Origin: Pollenia angustigena
Taxonomy: Eukaryota; Arthropoda; Insecta; Diptera; Polleniidae
DNA: 64,000 nucleotides
Reading direction: 5' to 3'
Assembly: GCA_930367215.1 (NCBI GenBank)
Contig: OV884057.1
Location: 200,063,621 to 200,127,620 of the forward strand
Positions 44,261 through 55,255 of this stretch are shown here, in pieces. The notes beneath the pieces were generated by a model. That model was not told the origin of the DNA, did not search any database, and saw nothing but the letters and a program-made list of their open reading frames with translations. Both the position numbers and the translations under genes were made by a program. How positions within the stretch are numbered: the first letter of the stretch is position 1; each line of letters begins with the position of its first letter.

Positions 44261-44993
44261 GGTTTGTTAAGTACAGCTTGCAATAACATCGATTGCATTC
44301 TAAGCATTTCCTGCATCATATTACCCATTGTGTTCGTAAAATTATTTACTGTTTGCACTAATGTTTCCATGGTTATTTCTAAACGACTTAAATTAGAAAC
44401 CGGAGTTTCATCATTACTTGGCGAGGCACCTTGCATTGGCTGATGGTTTGATTTTAGGACGTTAGCGTAAGAGGTTCTGTTATTACTAGGCTGGGGGGCT
44501 TGAATTGCATTTGTGTTTACCTGATTTGCAACCTGCATTTGAGGGGTATTTGTTTTCGGTCCAACCGTCTGCTTGACAATATTATATACTGGGCATCCTC
44601 TATAATTGGCAGTGTGATTACCGCCACAGTTGCTACATTTTTTTACGTTGGGGTCGGTTTTAGACTTATCGCAAGAAACGGTACCGTGTAGTTCACCACA
44701 TACTACGCAGACAGGGGGTAAGTAGCAGTATGCCTTGGTATGGCCAAATTCTTGGCAGTTTAAGCACTGAACAGGTCCATTTTTTTTGTGTGGCTCTTCT
44801 ATAGTTATTCTTCTGTAGAGAATATATTTTAAATTGTAAATAGGATGTGTTTCGTTTTTTTTAAGTTTTACGTCGCCGGGTTCAAACTCCACTCGAAAAA
44901 GTGGTTGGGGAATTTTTTCTCTATTTTTAATATTTACTACATGTTTTACCTTGAAGCCTTTTTCTTCTAGGAATGTTTTAACCTCTTCTTTAA
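44257..44993 (-). pseudogene. jockey-type ORF1 (Gag-like), 5'-truncated
   Basis: The open frame enters from the truncation point at 44993 (FKEEVKTFLEEKGFKVKH). It continues through PQPLFRVEFEPGDVKL, an RNA-binding fold that precedes zinc knuckles in jockey Gag proteins. Three knuckles follow: CLNCQEFGHTKAYC (CX2CX4HX4C), CVVCGELHGTVSC and CSNCGGNHTANYRGC. A low-complexity Asn/Gln tail and a C-terminal helix (LEITMETLVQTVNNFTNTMG) end at TGA 44257-44259. Such proteins package LINE RNA into ribonucleoprotein particles. The first in-frame Met (44892) is internal, and the true N-terminus was lost on insertion, so this is a partial gene although its remaining frame is clean. Confidence 0.88.
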
Positions 44994-45003
44994 ATTTAAA
45001 ATT

Positions 45004-46265
45004 GTTTTAATATAATTTTTGGTTAAAAACAAACTATTCTAAGCTTTTGCAAAGATAGACGATTTTTCAAATCCGTTTGAACCAGATCTGCAGTGCAAAA
45101 CAGTCTCTTCGTTGCGAAAGAAATAATTTTTACTCATTTCTATTATATATATGGACTAATTTAACCGTTATATGGCTGTCGTTAACAATAATATAGTTAA
45201 ATTAAACATAATATGTCATACTGAAACAAGTTTTTTCTCTGGGTGTGTTTTAGCTTTAATGACAATATTTATAAAGTACAATCTAAAAATTGTATGTAGT
45301 TTTATAATCCAGTTAATCTTTTATTACAGATTTTTATACACTCAGTTAACGCATTAATTGTTCGTTTATATAGTCCAATTTTAGCTTTAACGGGCCATAA
45401 ATCCGTTTAAAGTTTTTTTTATTTTTTGTGTACGCAAATTTAACCTACGCATTACCAAGGACTTTTATGTACATCGTTTACAAGTACCCACCCGTGTGGT
45501 CTGCCCTTCTGTACATATGCTTAAATCAACAGGTGTTTGTCATACAAATTTTTATTTTGTTTTGTTCAGTTTTTTTAAGGAACTTTACAATTTGTAATGG
45601 AAGCAAATAAAACTAAATTATTAAAGAAATTAGACCGAAATGGTCACACCATCTTTATATTCCTTCATCATTGATATTTTTGGGTCAATTTAAACCAACT
45701 ATTACTTGGAATCGTAAAATTTATCAAAATGTCAGATTATGAACATTCATGTCGCACTTGTTCAACAATAGAGTATGAACTCAAAATTTTTATTTATTCA
45801 CTTTTTAGAAAACATAGTCACGTAATCTTTTTCTAACCACTTTAAAAATATCGTGCTATTTTCTCTATTTTTTTAATGATGAGACGGTTGGTTTACAAAA
45901 TTCTTTTTCATATTTTTCAAAATCAAAAATTGTTGAGCTTCTTCTGAAAATTTTCAAACTTCGAGTTAAAACAGTATTCGTATACTTGAACAAGTGCGAT
46001 TTGCATGCTGAACTACTACTCTCAGCAAAATGTTAAAATGAAAGACAATCTACTGCAATGTACTGTACATCTAACTAAAATTTTGTTTGATTTATAAAAA
46101 GGGACTAAAATTTTTATTTTGCAGCAAATTAAAATACATATAACTTATATTTTCTCACTTGAGCAACCATATGAACGAATATATAAGCAATGTGAGAAAT
46201 AAAGGCCTGCATAAATGTATTTGAAAATGAAACACACAAAAAAATTCCAATATGTGTACAAAACC
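45004..46265. other. AT-rich stretch, no gene seen
   Basis: Small frames at 45172-45357 and 45428-45610 lack recognisable features. No repeats with partners were found here. Confidence 0.45.
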
Positions 46266-46376
46266 CTGCGAAGCATCGCGTGGAAGCTAAATGTGATCCT
46301 CTGGCGTGGTTGACACATGCGAACGTTTTCGCGATTCGCCAGAGGATCACATTTAGCTTCCACGCGATGCATCGCA
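46266..46376. repeat. Long near-perfect hairpin (34-bp perfect stem, ~41 bp in all)
   Basis: 46273-46306 (GCATCGCGTGGAAGCTAAAT ...) is exactly complementary to 46337-46370, with a 30-base loop. The stem extends outward with a one-base bulge (CTGCGA-AGC against GCATCGCAG). The composition is far more GC-rich than the flanks. GCGATGATT-type words follow at 46390-46425 and, inverted, at 46680-46700, so the hairpin may belong to a larger MITE spanning about 46260-46710. Confidence 0.85.
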
Positions 46377-46399
46377 GCGATGTTAGACAAATTGCCGGC

Positions 46400-47888
46400 G
46401 ATTTGCGGGCGATGATTCGGCGATGAAAATTATTTGCAGGGATATATTTAATATTATTTACATGAATTACAATAACACACCTTTCACAAATCACTTGCTC
46501 AACTGGAGTGACAGTTACCTTAACAAAACAACAAGACAAAAAAAAAAATTCTATCGAAACTTATAAAAAAAAAAAAACCATAATGATTGAAGCTACTTGT
46601 GTGCGCTCGCATATTCATCGCCTAGTTGTAAAGCGTAGGCGATGGTTAGCGATTCGTATTCCCTGAGAAGGATCGCGTAATCATCGCCCAACAAGCAATT
46701 GCCAAAAAATTTCAAAAATATTTGTAGGGAAACGTTTGTGAACAACCACAATGACAAATGCTATGCGGTACTGTTCTTCGCACAATTTTAATAGTGTTGT
46801 GAGGGCAGAAGAATTCAAAGAAATACAATCCAGACAGTACTTGATTTTTGCAAAACCTTTCAACATAGTAAGAAATGTAAGCCTTTTGTTTACTCTTCTA
46901 TCGTATAAAGCGGGCGCACGTGTGCTGGCCTCAGGAAAAATATATGTCGTTTATTTTTCATTTGAGGCCTGAACAATTCCACATGGGTTTCATTCTAGGA
47001 CAAATAACCAACAAGAGAACAAATGTTTGCATATTAAATTTATTTTCTTATGCAAATAAATAGTTATTTCCATCCTATTTAAGAAAAAATTTCAGATCTA
47101 TACTGTATCATCGACATGAAAAAAAATTGGGTTGAAAAATAGAATTGGGACATATTGACACAAAGGATGCAGAGGTGTTAATGTGTGTCATTTCTGTATC
47201 TACCAGTATTCGTATGATTTTTTATACATTACACATACAGGTACTCACACCATAATAAGGACACCCATAAAATACTTAATTTATTAACTTAATGTTTGTA
47301 CAAATTTAATAAGCACAATTGAATTCATATGATTGATATAAAATGATGTATATTTAATGAAAATTCTTAGACTAAACAAAAGCGCTCGTTTCTCATACGT
47401 TAATGTTTATGGACACGTAAGGGTTGCGGTCGATTTCAAATGTTGGTGTTACTTAAAATACGTAAAAGTTTTGAATGTAAAAAAACGAAATCTTGTTAAA
47501 ATTTATATAATTTTTTTAATTTAAACTTTTGTTATTTATGCGCTTTATACAAATAAAAATATAAAAAAGATCGTGTCATACAGTGTTGTTCGCTTTATTA
47601 ATATACATTAACAAATATAAAGATTTTTAACAGCTGATACGTTAAAACCAGGGCCGTGAAGTCTTCAAAAAGAGTTTTAACTTCGCGTTACCTTTTAAAA
47701 TTGCAAACGCCTCATAACTTGTTGCGTTAAAATTTTAAAACGGTACACAAAGTTCTATAGAAAGCGACAACAAAATTGCAAAATATATATGACCTTGTTT
47801 TTGCTTTGTAATTCTTTGGCGTTGTGTTGCATTTTATATAATTAGGGCCTTATATTTTATCAGATTTATTCGCAACGCAACGTCACAT
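46400..47888. other. AT-rich stretch, no gene seen
   Basis: Inverted GGCGATGATT words near 46405 and 46685 may be element ends. Otherwise no feature was supported. Confidence 0.4.
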
Positions 47889-48056
47889 TTACGTAAGAGA
47901 ACCTATTTATACATAAACTTAGTAAAGCCCTTATGACACTACAGTTTTTATTTATTAATTGATATAGAATTGATAGAAAGAAACAGTAAATGCTAGAAAG
48001 AGCAAACTAAAAAAAAATTAAACAAAGTTTTTTAGTTTTTTTCTCTCTTGTTATGG

Positions 48057-48271
48057 TTTTGTTTCAGGGATGGCGTTGAGAATTTTTAAAATTGTACCAA
48101 CAACCTTTAAAAATTGTACTTTTTAACCCAAATTGTACTAAAAAATTTTTTTAGTTGAAATTAATTTTATTTGTGTTCTTAAAAAACACCACAGAAAGAT
48201 ATTATAAATCTTTGTTTAAAAAATATCAACAAAACAGTACAATTGAAACAACTTACCCATCGCTGTTCTGT
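48057..48271. mobile_element. Possible short hAT-like MITE (48065-48263)
   Basis: CAGGGATGG at 48065 pairs with CCATCGCTG at 48255-48263. The adjoining 8-mers TTTTGTTT and TTCTGTTA agree at six of eight positions. ATTGTAC words repeat inside both ends. The evidence is suggestive only. Confidence 0.4.
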
Positions 48272-48640
48272 TAATTTTATTAAATGTTGCCAACTTTTTG
48301 TTTATGAGAAACCTAATCACAAAATGCGGTAAATCGCTGATTTTTCCCATAAACAGTTGATTCAGCAGCACTTTTAATATTTCAAGCTTGAAATGTCAAT
48401 TTTAAGTTGAAAAATTTTACATTTTTTTTGACATAACTTCATTTTTTATCGATAGGTTAGGTTAGGTTAAGAAGGGTTGTGCGCCCACAGGCACACCTCC
48501 ACTCGGAGACCGAATACGATCCATTGTGATTCCCTTCAATGAAAATATGAAGTAAGAGAGAGAGATAAGACGAAGTGAAGAAATAGAGAAAAGGAAGTAA
48601 GATAAAGACAGAAAATTAGAAAGTAGGACCAATACCCCCC

Positions 48641-49060
48641 TTACAGTCCCCTCAACAGAAACAGCCGCGTTATTTCCCTGACAAACCCCAGTATATTGGC
48701 CGGATTACATAGAGCTATGCACCCCAGTTCGTCGTGAAACCTATCTCCTAGCCACTTCAGTCTGAGACCCTGCATCCTAGGACAATGGCACAGTACATGC
48801 TCGATCGTCTCTAGCTCCTCTGAATCCTCGCATAGCCTGCAGAAGTCCGGTATGGCGTTGTCCCATCTGCTCGCAAAAGCCCTGACAGGACAATGACCCG
48901 TCAAGAACCCTATAAGTGTTCTGAGACTACCCCTATCCAATCCCAGTAGAACCCTGGTTGCCCCCGCGTCCAATTTGGGCGATAGTGCCCTAGACACCCT
49001 GCAATCCATTCTGCCCCTCCAGGATCGGTCAACGTCATCACGGAATTTCTCCCGTATCAC
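48641..49060 (-). pseudogene. LOA/I-type LINE ORF2, C-terminal zinc-motif part
   Basis: This frame continues the LINE polyprotein after a one-base shift relative to the RNase H frame. It reads IREKFRDDVDRSWRGRMDCR, then GSLRTLIGFLTGHCPVRAFA and the zinc motif CRLCEDSEELETIEHVLCHC (CX2C...HX3-4C). That motif is typical of the end of ORF2 in I, LOA and R1-group LINEs and probably contacts RNA. The shift most likely occurred in the C6 run of the coding strand (around 49078-49083), since moving one base restores a continuous frame. The GTG at 49060 is not a real start. Confidence 0.85.
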
Positions 49061-49635
49061 CCCATAGTAGTAGCATAGGGGGGTTTTACCCCCCTGTCCC
49101 CCACCACTAAGTCGAGACCCGAACCCTCTCTCGCGAGTTCGTCCGCCACCTCATTCCCCTCAACCATGCAGTGTCCTGGTACCCAACACAGCCTCACGTT
49201 GAATGCACCCATGAGTTCCCTAAGAGCGCTCCTACACCGCGCAACCAGGCATGATCGCATCGTATGGTTCTTCAATGCCCGAAGCGCCGCCTGACTATCG
49301 ACGTAAATTGTCACTTCAGATCCACCCACGATGTGATCCAGTATCACCTCCGTCGCCCTCCAGATCGCTAGGATCTCAGCCTGGAAGACACTGCACTCAT
49401 CAGGGAGTCTGAATGACCTTTTTACCTCGGTGTCTGCGATATAAACACCGGTACCAGTGCCGGTTTCCATCTTGGATCCATCCGTAAACACTGCCCACCA
49501 CTCAAACAGCCCATTGGATCCACTCCAAATTTCCCTATCTGGGAACTCCACTGGTGGTGTTGCACCGAAGTCCAGGGTCATAGTCCTATGATCCGAAATT
49601 CCCTCGAGAATAATACCCTGATCTAGCAGACCCAT
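49057..49635 (-). pseudogene. LOA/I-type LINE ORF2, RNase H part
   Basis: The RNase H1 fold is recognisable by its four acidic positions: D in WAVFTDGSKMETGTG, E in VFQAEILAIWRATE, D in VTIYVDSQAALRALKN and D in GNEVADELAREGS. WVPGH is the conserved strand before the last. The domain removes RNA from the cDNA hybrid. It is in the same frame as the reverse transcriptase, separated from it by a single TAA (49639-49641), so the original protein was continuous. The ATG at 49633-49635 is internal. Confidence 0.9.
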
Positions 49636-49638
49636 CTC

Positions 49639-51013
49639 TTACAAAATTCTCGTGTGATCATCCCGCCTAGGTCTAACTAAAGAAGACTCGTAAAGTCTAA
49701 GTAAGTTCCTAGCTGCCACACTCCTCACATAATGCTCGATAGGGGATAGATATAGTAGGATGTCCAGCGCTGCCTGCGGAGTGCTTCTCCTTGCGCCTGT
49801 GATGCCAAGAGATGCACTTCTTTGAACCTTGCTGAGCATCTTCCTATAGCTGTCCACTCCCAACGCACCCCACCAAACAGTGCATCCATAGGTAAGTATA
49901 GGCCTAACAACCGATGTGTAAATCCAGTTTACCATATCAGGCCTAAGACCCCAGTTCTTACCAATGGAGTTCCTGCATGTGTAGTATGCATTGAGTCCCC
50001 TTCTCATCCTCTCCTGAGTATTTATCTTCCAAGACAGTTTACAGTCCAGAAAGTTACCCAAGTACTTTGCTCCGTCCGATAGAGGCAACTCGACGCCATC
50101 TAGCACTGGCCCCCTAAATCCCTCTATCCTATACCTTCTGGTGAATAGCACCAGCTCAGTCTTCGCAGGGTTAACACCCAGTCCCCTATCCTTTGCCCAT
50201 GCCGAGAGTTCGCCTAGCATCACCTGCATAATTTCCCCGATCGTGGACAGAAATTTTCCCCTGACCAGTAGAACTATGTCGTCCGCATAGGCAACAACTT
50301 TCCTGCCCATGGAATCAAATGACCTAAGAATCCCGTTAACCGCAAGCAACCACAGTAGAGGCGATAATACCCCCCCTTGTGGTGTCCCCCTGGTAACCCT
50401 CCTCCTTATCACATGATCCCCCAGGCTCGAGTTTATAATCCTACTGCCGATTATCCACTCCACCAGAAAGTCCTCAACTCCCAACTCCAACAATGAATCC
50501 CTAATCGCCTCTATCCTAATGTTATTAAAGGCTCCCTCTATATCCAGAAACGCGGCGAGAGTATACTCCTTATGCCTCAGACCGTGCTCAATACAACCCA
50601 CTACCTCATGTAACGCGCTCTCAACAGATTTACCCTTCAGGTAAGCATGTTGAGTGTTGCTAATAAGGCGGGTCTCAATATTACTCCTGAGATAGAAATC
50701 TATTAGCCTCTCAAGAGTCTTCAATAAAAATGAAGACAAACTAATAGGTCTAAAATCCCCCGGTTTCGAGTGGCCTGCTTTACCGGCCTTGGGTATGAAA
50801 ATCACCCTGACCTCTCTCCACCCCCTAGGCAGATACCTCCTACTGAGGCATTTCCTAAATATATCCACCAGCAGAAATGATGCATCGTCCGGGATGTTGC
50901 AAAGCATGGCCGGAAAAATACCATCCGGACCCGGTGATTTATATGGGTCGAAAGTATTGACCGCCCACGCCATTTCATTGACGCAAGCGGAAGTATGATC
51001 CGATGTCACGGAC
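49639..51013 (-). pseudogene. LOA/I-type LINE ORF2, reverse transcriptase part
   Basis: The frame runs in from the truncation point and carries the RT motifs in order: SPGPDGIFPAML, FRPISLSSFLLKTLERL, motif A AAFLDIEGAFNNI, motif B TRGTPQGGVLSPLLWLL, motif C VVAYADDIVLLV, then LGVNPAKTELVLF and AKYLGNFLDCKLSW. Catalytic Asp residues of motifs A and C are present. The endonuclease and everything before the RT fingers were lost to 5' truncation, and a TAA ends the frame before RNase H. ORF1 is absent. The sequence is otherwise clean, pointing to a fairly recent insertion. Confidence 0.92.
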
Positions 51014-51214
51014 ATTTTTTATCGATAACTTTAGTAAAATTTTTGACAGCTTGCCATTTATCTTTATACAGCTGAACCCTTCGCACTTGGTACGTTTTTC
51101 AATTACTTTATATTTGCAGTGTTCACCAAAATTTGAACAATGCATTAAAAATGTAGTGTCATAAGGGCTTAAGCAAATCGACACGCTTATCTGCATAGCA
51201 TACACTTACGTAAG

Positions 51215-52184
51215 AGTAACGAGGTCTTTAAGCTTTAATTTGATATGAGTACAGATTGTCCCACTTAAAGCGTGAGAAGCTGTACTCATATTCAGCCTTT
51301 CACATGTTTACAAGATTCGATATGACTTTAAGTATAAATACAGGTTTAAATATCTGTACTTACACAAAACCCATTATTCTTCCTCATTATTATTTTCAAA
51401 AAAAGTCCTTTTTTATATAAAACCATTTTTTTTTTCATTAGTATTTTTATTTCGTTCAATGACTTTTTTAAATGAAAAACCATCATCACGCATCAAAAGA
51501 ATAATTTTATATGGCTTGAAGGACACACAGAATACAACTGTTCATATGTCTGTATATTGAATGGTTCGTTCATTCACTTATTCATTTGATCATTTAAACA
51601 TTAAGTCATTCGTTTATTCATTCATTGAGTCGTTCATTAAGTCTTTCATACGTGCATTGTGTATTTTGTAAATGACGAAAATATTGGCAATGGAACAATG
51701 AGTTTTTTTGCAAGATTTTTATGTCGTTTCTTTTCATTAAATTCAGTATTTTTCAATAGTGATTGAATTTTATGTGGGGGAATTAGGTTCGGTAATGCTT
51801 TCCGCAATACATTTTGGCACGAGATGTGTTGTTGTTCGTTAATTTTTTTTTTAAATTAATTATTTCTTTAGCCCGGATTATTTTTTGTCACACTTATTGG
51901 GGATTTATTTCTTTGTCAGTGACTTAAAGAAAATAAGTAAAAAATTAATGGTTTAATTGAGTATTTTTATTATTGGTAGGTGATGAGATAAAATTTGCTT
52001 AAGGATTGCAACAATACTGATATAATTATGAAGTTTATTAGTTTAATAAAATATACTTTTATTATCACTCAATCGTCACAGGAATAAAGGAAGAAATCGT
52101 TACCCGAATACGGGTAATGGAAGGCTGAGTCAACCGTACACGACTGCTGCAGGCGTACAACAAGGTTGTGTCAACTGCTTTATT
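51215..52184. other. AT-rich stretch with (ATTC)n-like words
   Basis: TTCATTCATT-type words are scattered at 51555-51650. No gene was recognised. Confidence 0.45.
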
Positions 52185-52295
52185 CATTTTTTTTCGTTAG
52201 GATCAATACTTATTGGATGGCCCCTGCTACCATGCATTGCATTATATTGGAACTCGGTTAATAGGTTATTGGAAGAAGGATAGAGGGATTTTATT
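52185..52295 (-). mobile_element. 3' UTR fragment of the 22-24-kb LINE family
   Basis: The reverse complement reads CCCTCTATCCTTCTTCCAAT, AACCGAGTTCCA, AATGCAATGCATGGTAGCAG and GATCCTAACGAAAAAAAA. This matches the 3' end of the LINE at 24600-24700, so it is a short truncated insertion of the same family in the opposite orientation. Confidence 0.75.
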
Positions 52296-52425
52296 CACAA
52301 TTAAATGAGAAAACTGAATATCGATTTCAAAACAAAAATAACATTTTAAATATGTGTGGCATGATCGTTTGTTCCTATTTGAATGGAAGTCGATAATCAG
52401 TTTTCTCAATAAATTGTGAATAAGA
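52292..52425. repeat. Inverted repeat beside the LINE fragment
   Basis: TATTCACAATTAAATGAGAA AACTGAATATCGA near 52293-52325 is mirrored at 52392-52424 with about five mismatches. The ~65-base centre is unpaired. Confidence 0.65.
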
Positions 52426-52933
52426 TCAACAGTTGTGCACCGATTGCAATGAAATAAACTTTATTTCATCCGAAATTATGTTAAGATAAATTTTTTTAAA
52501 CCAAAACTGTGATTTTTTCGAATTTTTTTTTATGATTTTTTAAGAAACAAAAAATTTGTTTTTTTTTAATGTACCTTTATTTCAAAAATTCAACGACATC
52601 TCTGAAACTACAGGTAAAATTTGAAAACAATGTAAGCACGGCTTAAAGATAATACTGTTGTCGAATTTCGGATTTTTAAACTTAATATGGTCAAACGTTC
52701 TCAATTATTCCAATATATGTAGTGAAAGTGCCTAAATTTTGGACATAACGGTATATCTCGAAAGATAAATGGAGATTACAAATTTGCAATAAAATTCCAG
52801 ACTGCAAAATGAATGTTTCGCAGTGTAATCAAATTAAGTCAAAAGGCAAAATGTGCACCACGCCAGACTTTATCGAACGAAAGCAATTGCTTTACTTTCG
52901 CCAAAGTCTTCATTAGAGCGACCTCTTCGGAAA

Positions 52934-53185
52934 AAAACGGCACACTAGAGGGTTAACTTGTCCGACGAATATTTTCTGCATCAAATTTCACTAGTGGTCT
53001 TATAGACAAAGAACTCGTGCGATGTATTTAAAACGGGGTTTCGAAAAATTAAAAAAATTCAAGGCCCGGAATTTCGGAAATACGTTTTACATACATTCCA
53101 TGAACTTTTGGTTTTAGAAGACCCCTAGTAAAATTTGATGCAGAAAATATTTGTGGAACATTTTAACCCTCTAAAGTGCCGTTTT
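52934..53185. mobile_element. 252-bp foldback MITE
   Basis: AAAACGGCAC followed by ACTAGAGGGTTAA at the left is mirrored by TTAACCCTCTAAAGTGCC and GTTTT at the right. A second strong inverted block (AATATTTTCTGCATCAAATT at about 52968 against its complement at about 53125) extends the arms to about 100 bp. There is no coding capacity. Target duplication is unclear. Confidence 0.75.
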
Positions 53186-53520
53186 AGTATACTTTTGTGG
53201 GGAAGTTAAAAAAAAGGACAGAAATGACCCCTTAAAATTAGTCCGAAAGAGTTAATATATTCTATGAAAAGAATCGCCATACAATTCTATTAAAGACATC
53301 TATACTATTTTATTTAAGCTCAGAAGTACATTTATTATATTTTTTGACTTATACCAAACGCCTTTTCAAAAATTTCAAAAACTTTAGGGGACCATATTTC
53401 GTGAACCTGCGCTCATTTTTCAAAACCCTTTGGCAGATTTGCTCTACCAATAGGCTAGTTTCATTCAAGTGCAATCAGAGTTCTTTGCAGTTTTGCCCTT
53501 TGTGTTTAGTCAAGAATATT

Positions 53521-55133
53521 ATCTATATATATAAAAATAAGTTGCATTGTGTTAGTAATTGATGTACTCTGTAATGCCTGAACCGATTTTGTTTCTGCAA
53601 AGTTGACGTGGAAGGTGACGTCAATACCAAGGTTTTTATGTATCAACGGTCTTCAAATGTGTATTGCTTCATGAGTTATAGCCATTGTAGTGAACACTGC
53701 ATTCATTTCGAAACATATATTTTTTTGCATGGAAATTTTTCGTATTTGACTTAATATTTTGAAAGCTGAAATTCAATTAGTTTTTAAATTCATTACAATT
53801 CTATTTTAGTCAAACCATTACTTTGATTTAGCTTCTTAGGTATTGTAAATCACATCTACATAAGTTATAGCCATTTAAGTGAACACTGCTTTCATTTCGA
53901 AACATGTATTTTTTCGTACATGAAAATTTTGCAAATTTAAGTTAATATTTTGGGAAACTGAAAGGCATCTTCTGGCATTGCAGCCACTTCTGCTTTGAAA
54001 TGGCCATTGAATTACTAAGTTAATGAAACTCCCACATGTAACGTTTCAAAAACATATGGAACGGCAAAATTATTGAAACGTTGCGGTATCATTATTTGCG
54101 ATGAATGCATTATGGCGAATAAGAAATCTGTTGAAGCATTGAAAATAACAATGAAAGACCTTCGAGGTAATTCAGAGTTGTTTGATGGTGCCTTGATTTT
54201 ATAGATCGACAGCTGCCGATGAAATTAACGCTTGCTTAAAGTCTTCATGCTTATGTTGATTTGTAAAAACATTGAAACTAACTACCAACGTTCCAGAATG
54301 ATTCATCTGCTGATAAGTTTTCTAAGCAATTGCTGAAAATTGGGAATGGTGCAATGCCTGTTAATGACACTGGGTTGATAACATTGCCATATGATTTTTG
54401 CCATTTCGTACAGTCAAAAGAACGTGTGTTCCCTAACATAGCACAAAAATATACATGCCGTACATGGTTTAGTGACAGAGCAATTTTAGCGGCAAAGAAC
54501 AAAAATGTAAGTGAATTAAATAAGGCTATACAATCAAAGATTCCTTGCGAATTGGTTTCTGTTACCAATGTAGAAGATCCAACAATGTAGAATTATCCGA
54601 CAGAATTTTTGAATTCGTTGGATTTATCGGGATTGCCTCCGCATAATCTCCAATTGAAAGTTGGAGTCACTATTATTTAGCTTCGCAATATCAATCAATC
54701 CCGTTTGTGTAATGGCACAATACTTGCTATTAAAAGGTTGATGGCTTATGTAATTGAAGCTACTATTTTTACTGGAAAATTCAAAGGCGAAGATGTATTC
54801 ATTGCACTCCGTCTTATATGCCATTTGAATTCAAACGACTTCAATTTCCTGTTCGGCTTGGGTTGCGGTTACTATTAATAAGGCGCAAAGCCAATCATTA
54901 GGAATTTGTGGAGTGAATTTAGAGTATCCAGTTTTCTCACATGGACAGTTGTATATAGTCTGTCGCGCGTTTTAAACCATCGGTTTTGTATATTAACACC
55001 GAAAATGGAAAAACAACAAATGTTGTGTACCACAGAGCACAACAATAAAAACAATTTATCACTGATTTAAATGAATTCGAATTGATTTCTTATTTTATTT
55101 TTTGCACTACCAAGTGTGCAGGGGTTCGCTAGT
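53521..55133 (+). mobile_element. Helitron, internally deleted (element 53522-55132)
   Basis: It starts TCTATATATATAAAAATAAG at 53522, and its 3' end is a hairpin (GCAC-TACCA-AGTGTGC, about 55104-55119) followed by GGGGTTCG and CTAG at 55129-55132. The flanking host bases are A (53521) and T (55133), matching the A^T target preference and lack of duplication of Helitrons. A direct repeat (53680-53775 against 53870-53965) and a helicase relic lie inside. Confidence 0.88.
54060..55055 (+). pseudogene. Helitron Rep/helicase, C-terminal Pif1-like helicase relic
   Basis: The segments follow the Helitron helicase order. IIICDECIMANKKSVEALKI (Walker B D-E) is followed, after a deletion that removed the GDFRQ-type motif, by STAADEINACLKSS, VKTLKLTTNV, WFSDRAILAAKNKNVSELNK and NYPTEFLNSLDLSGLPPHNL. 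The last segments are LKVGVTIILLRNINQSRLCN, EATIFTGKFKGEDVFIA and FSHGQLYIVCSRVL. The longest clean frame is 54330-54590. Stops and shifts occur around 54200, 54590, 54680 and 54840. The Rep (rolling-circle endonuclease) domain and Walker A motif are absent. The product would have unwound DNA during rolling-circle transposition. This copy is dead. Confidence 0.85.
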
Positions 55134-55255
55134 TGTCAATAAATTTTAATTCATTTCATGTTTTAAAATTCCTTCCATCATTAAAACAATTTAAAGAAAA
55201 CTAAATGTGATGAACTCGAGCCTGATCGAAAAATTCAAATTTGGATTAAAACCAT

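Larger units (their letters stand above)
41399..45003 (-). mobile_element. jockey-clade LINE, 5'-truncated (element 41409-44993)
   Basis: On the minus strand the element reads ORF1 (C-terminal part), ORF2, 3' UTR (41444-41587) and a poly(A) tail (T35 at 41409-41443). A 10-bp duplication ATTTAAAATT flanks it (41399-41408, 44994-45003), marking a target-primed insertion that stopped inside ORF1. ORF2 is uninterrupted, so the insertion is probably young. Confidence 0.92.
48441..51027 (-). mobile_element. LOA/I-group LINE, 5'-truncated (element 48455-51013)
   Basis: A 14-bp duplication ATTTTTTATCGATA (48441-48454, 51014-51027) frames the insertion. On the minus strand it encodes reverse transcriptase, RNase H and a CCHC zinc motif. 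It then has a ~185-bp 3' UTR ending in CTTAACCTAACCTAACC instead of poly(A). The RT-RNase H arrangement indicates an I/LOA-type element rather than jockey. The much lower AT content compared with the flanks is also evident. Confidence 0.92.
47889..51214. repeat. Inverted-end element split by later insertions
   Basis: AAGCCCTTATGACACTACA (47925-47943) is perfectly complementary to 51152-51170. TTACGTAAGAG words lie about 30-35 bp outside both. Removing the LINE (48455-51013 and one target copy) leaves an element of roughly 750 bp. The exact outer ends and target duplication are not resolved. Confidence 0.55.

Noticed and set aside
48455..48475. Telomeric repeat tract
   Set aside because: Only about three TTAGG-like units, placed exactly at the 3' end of a LINE beside its target duplication, so it belongs to the element and not to a telomere.
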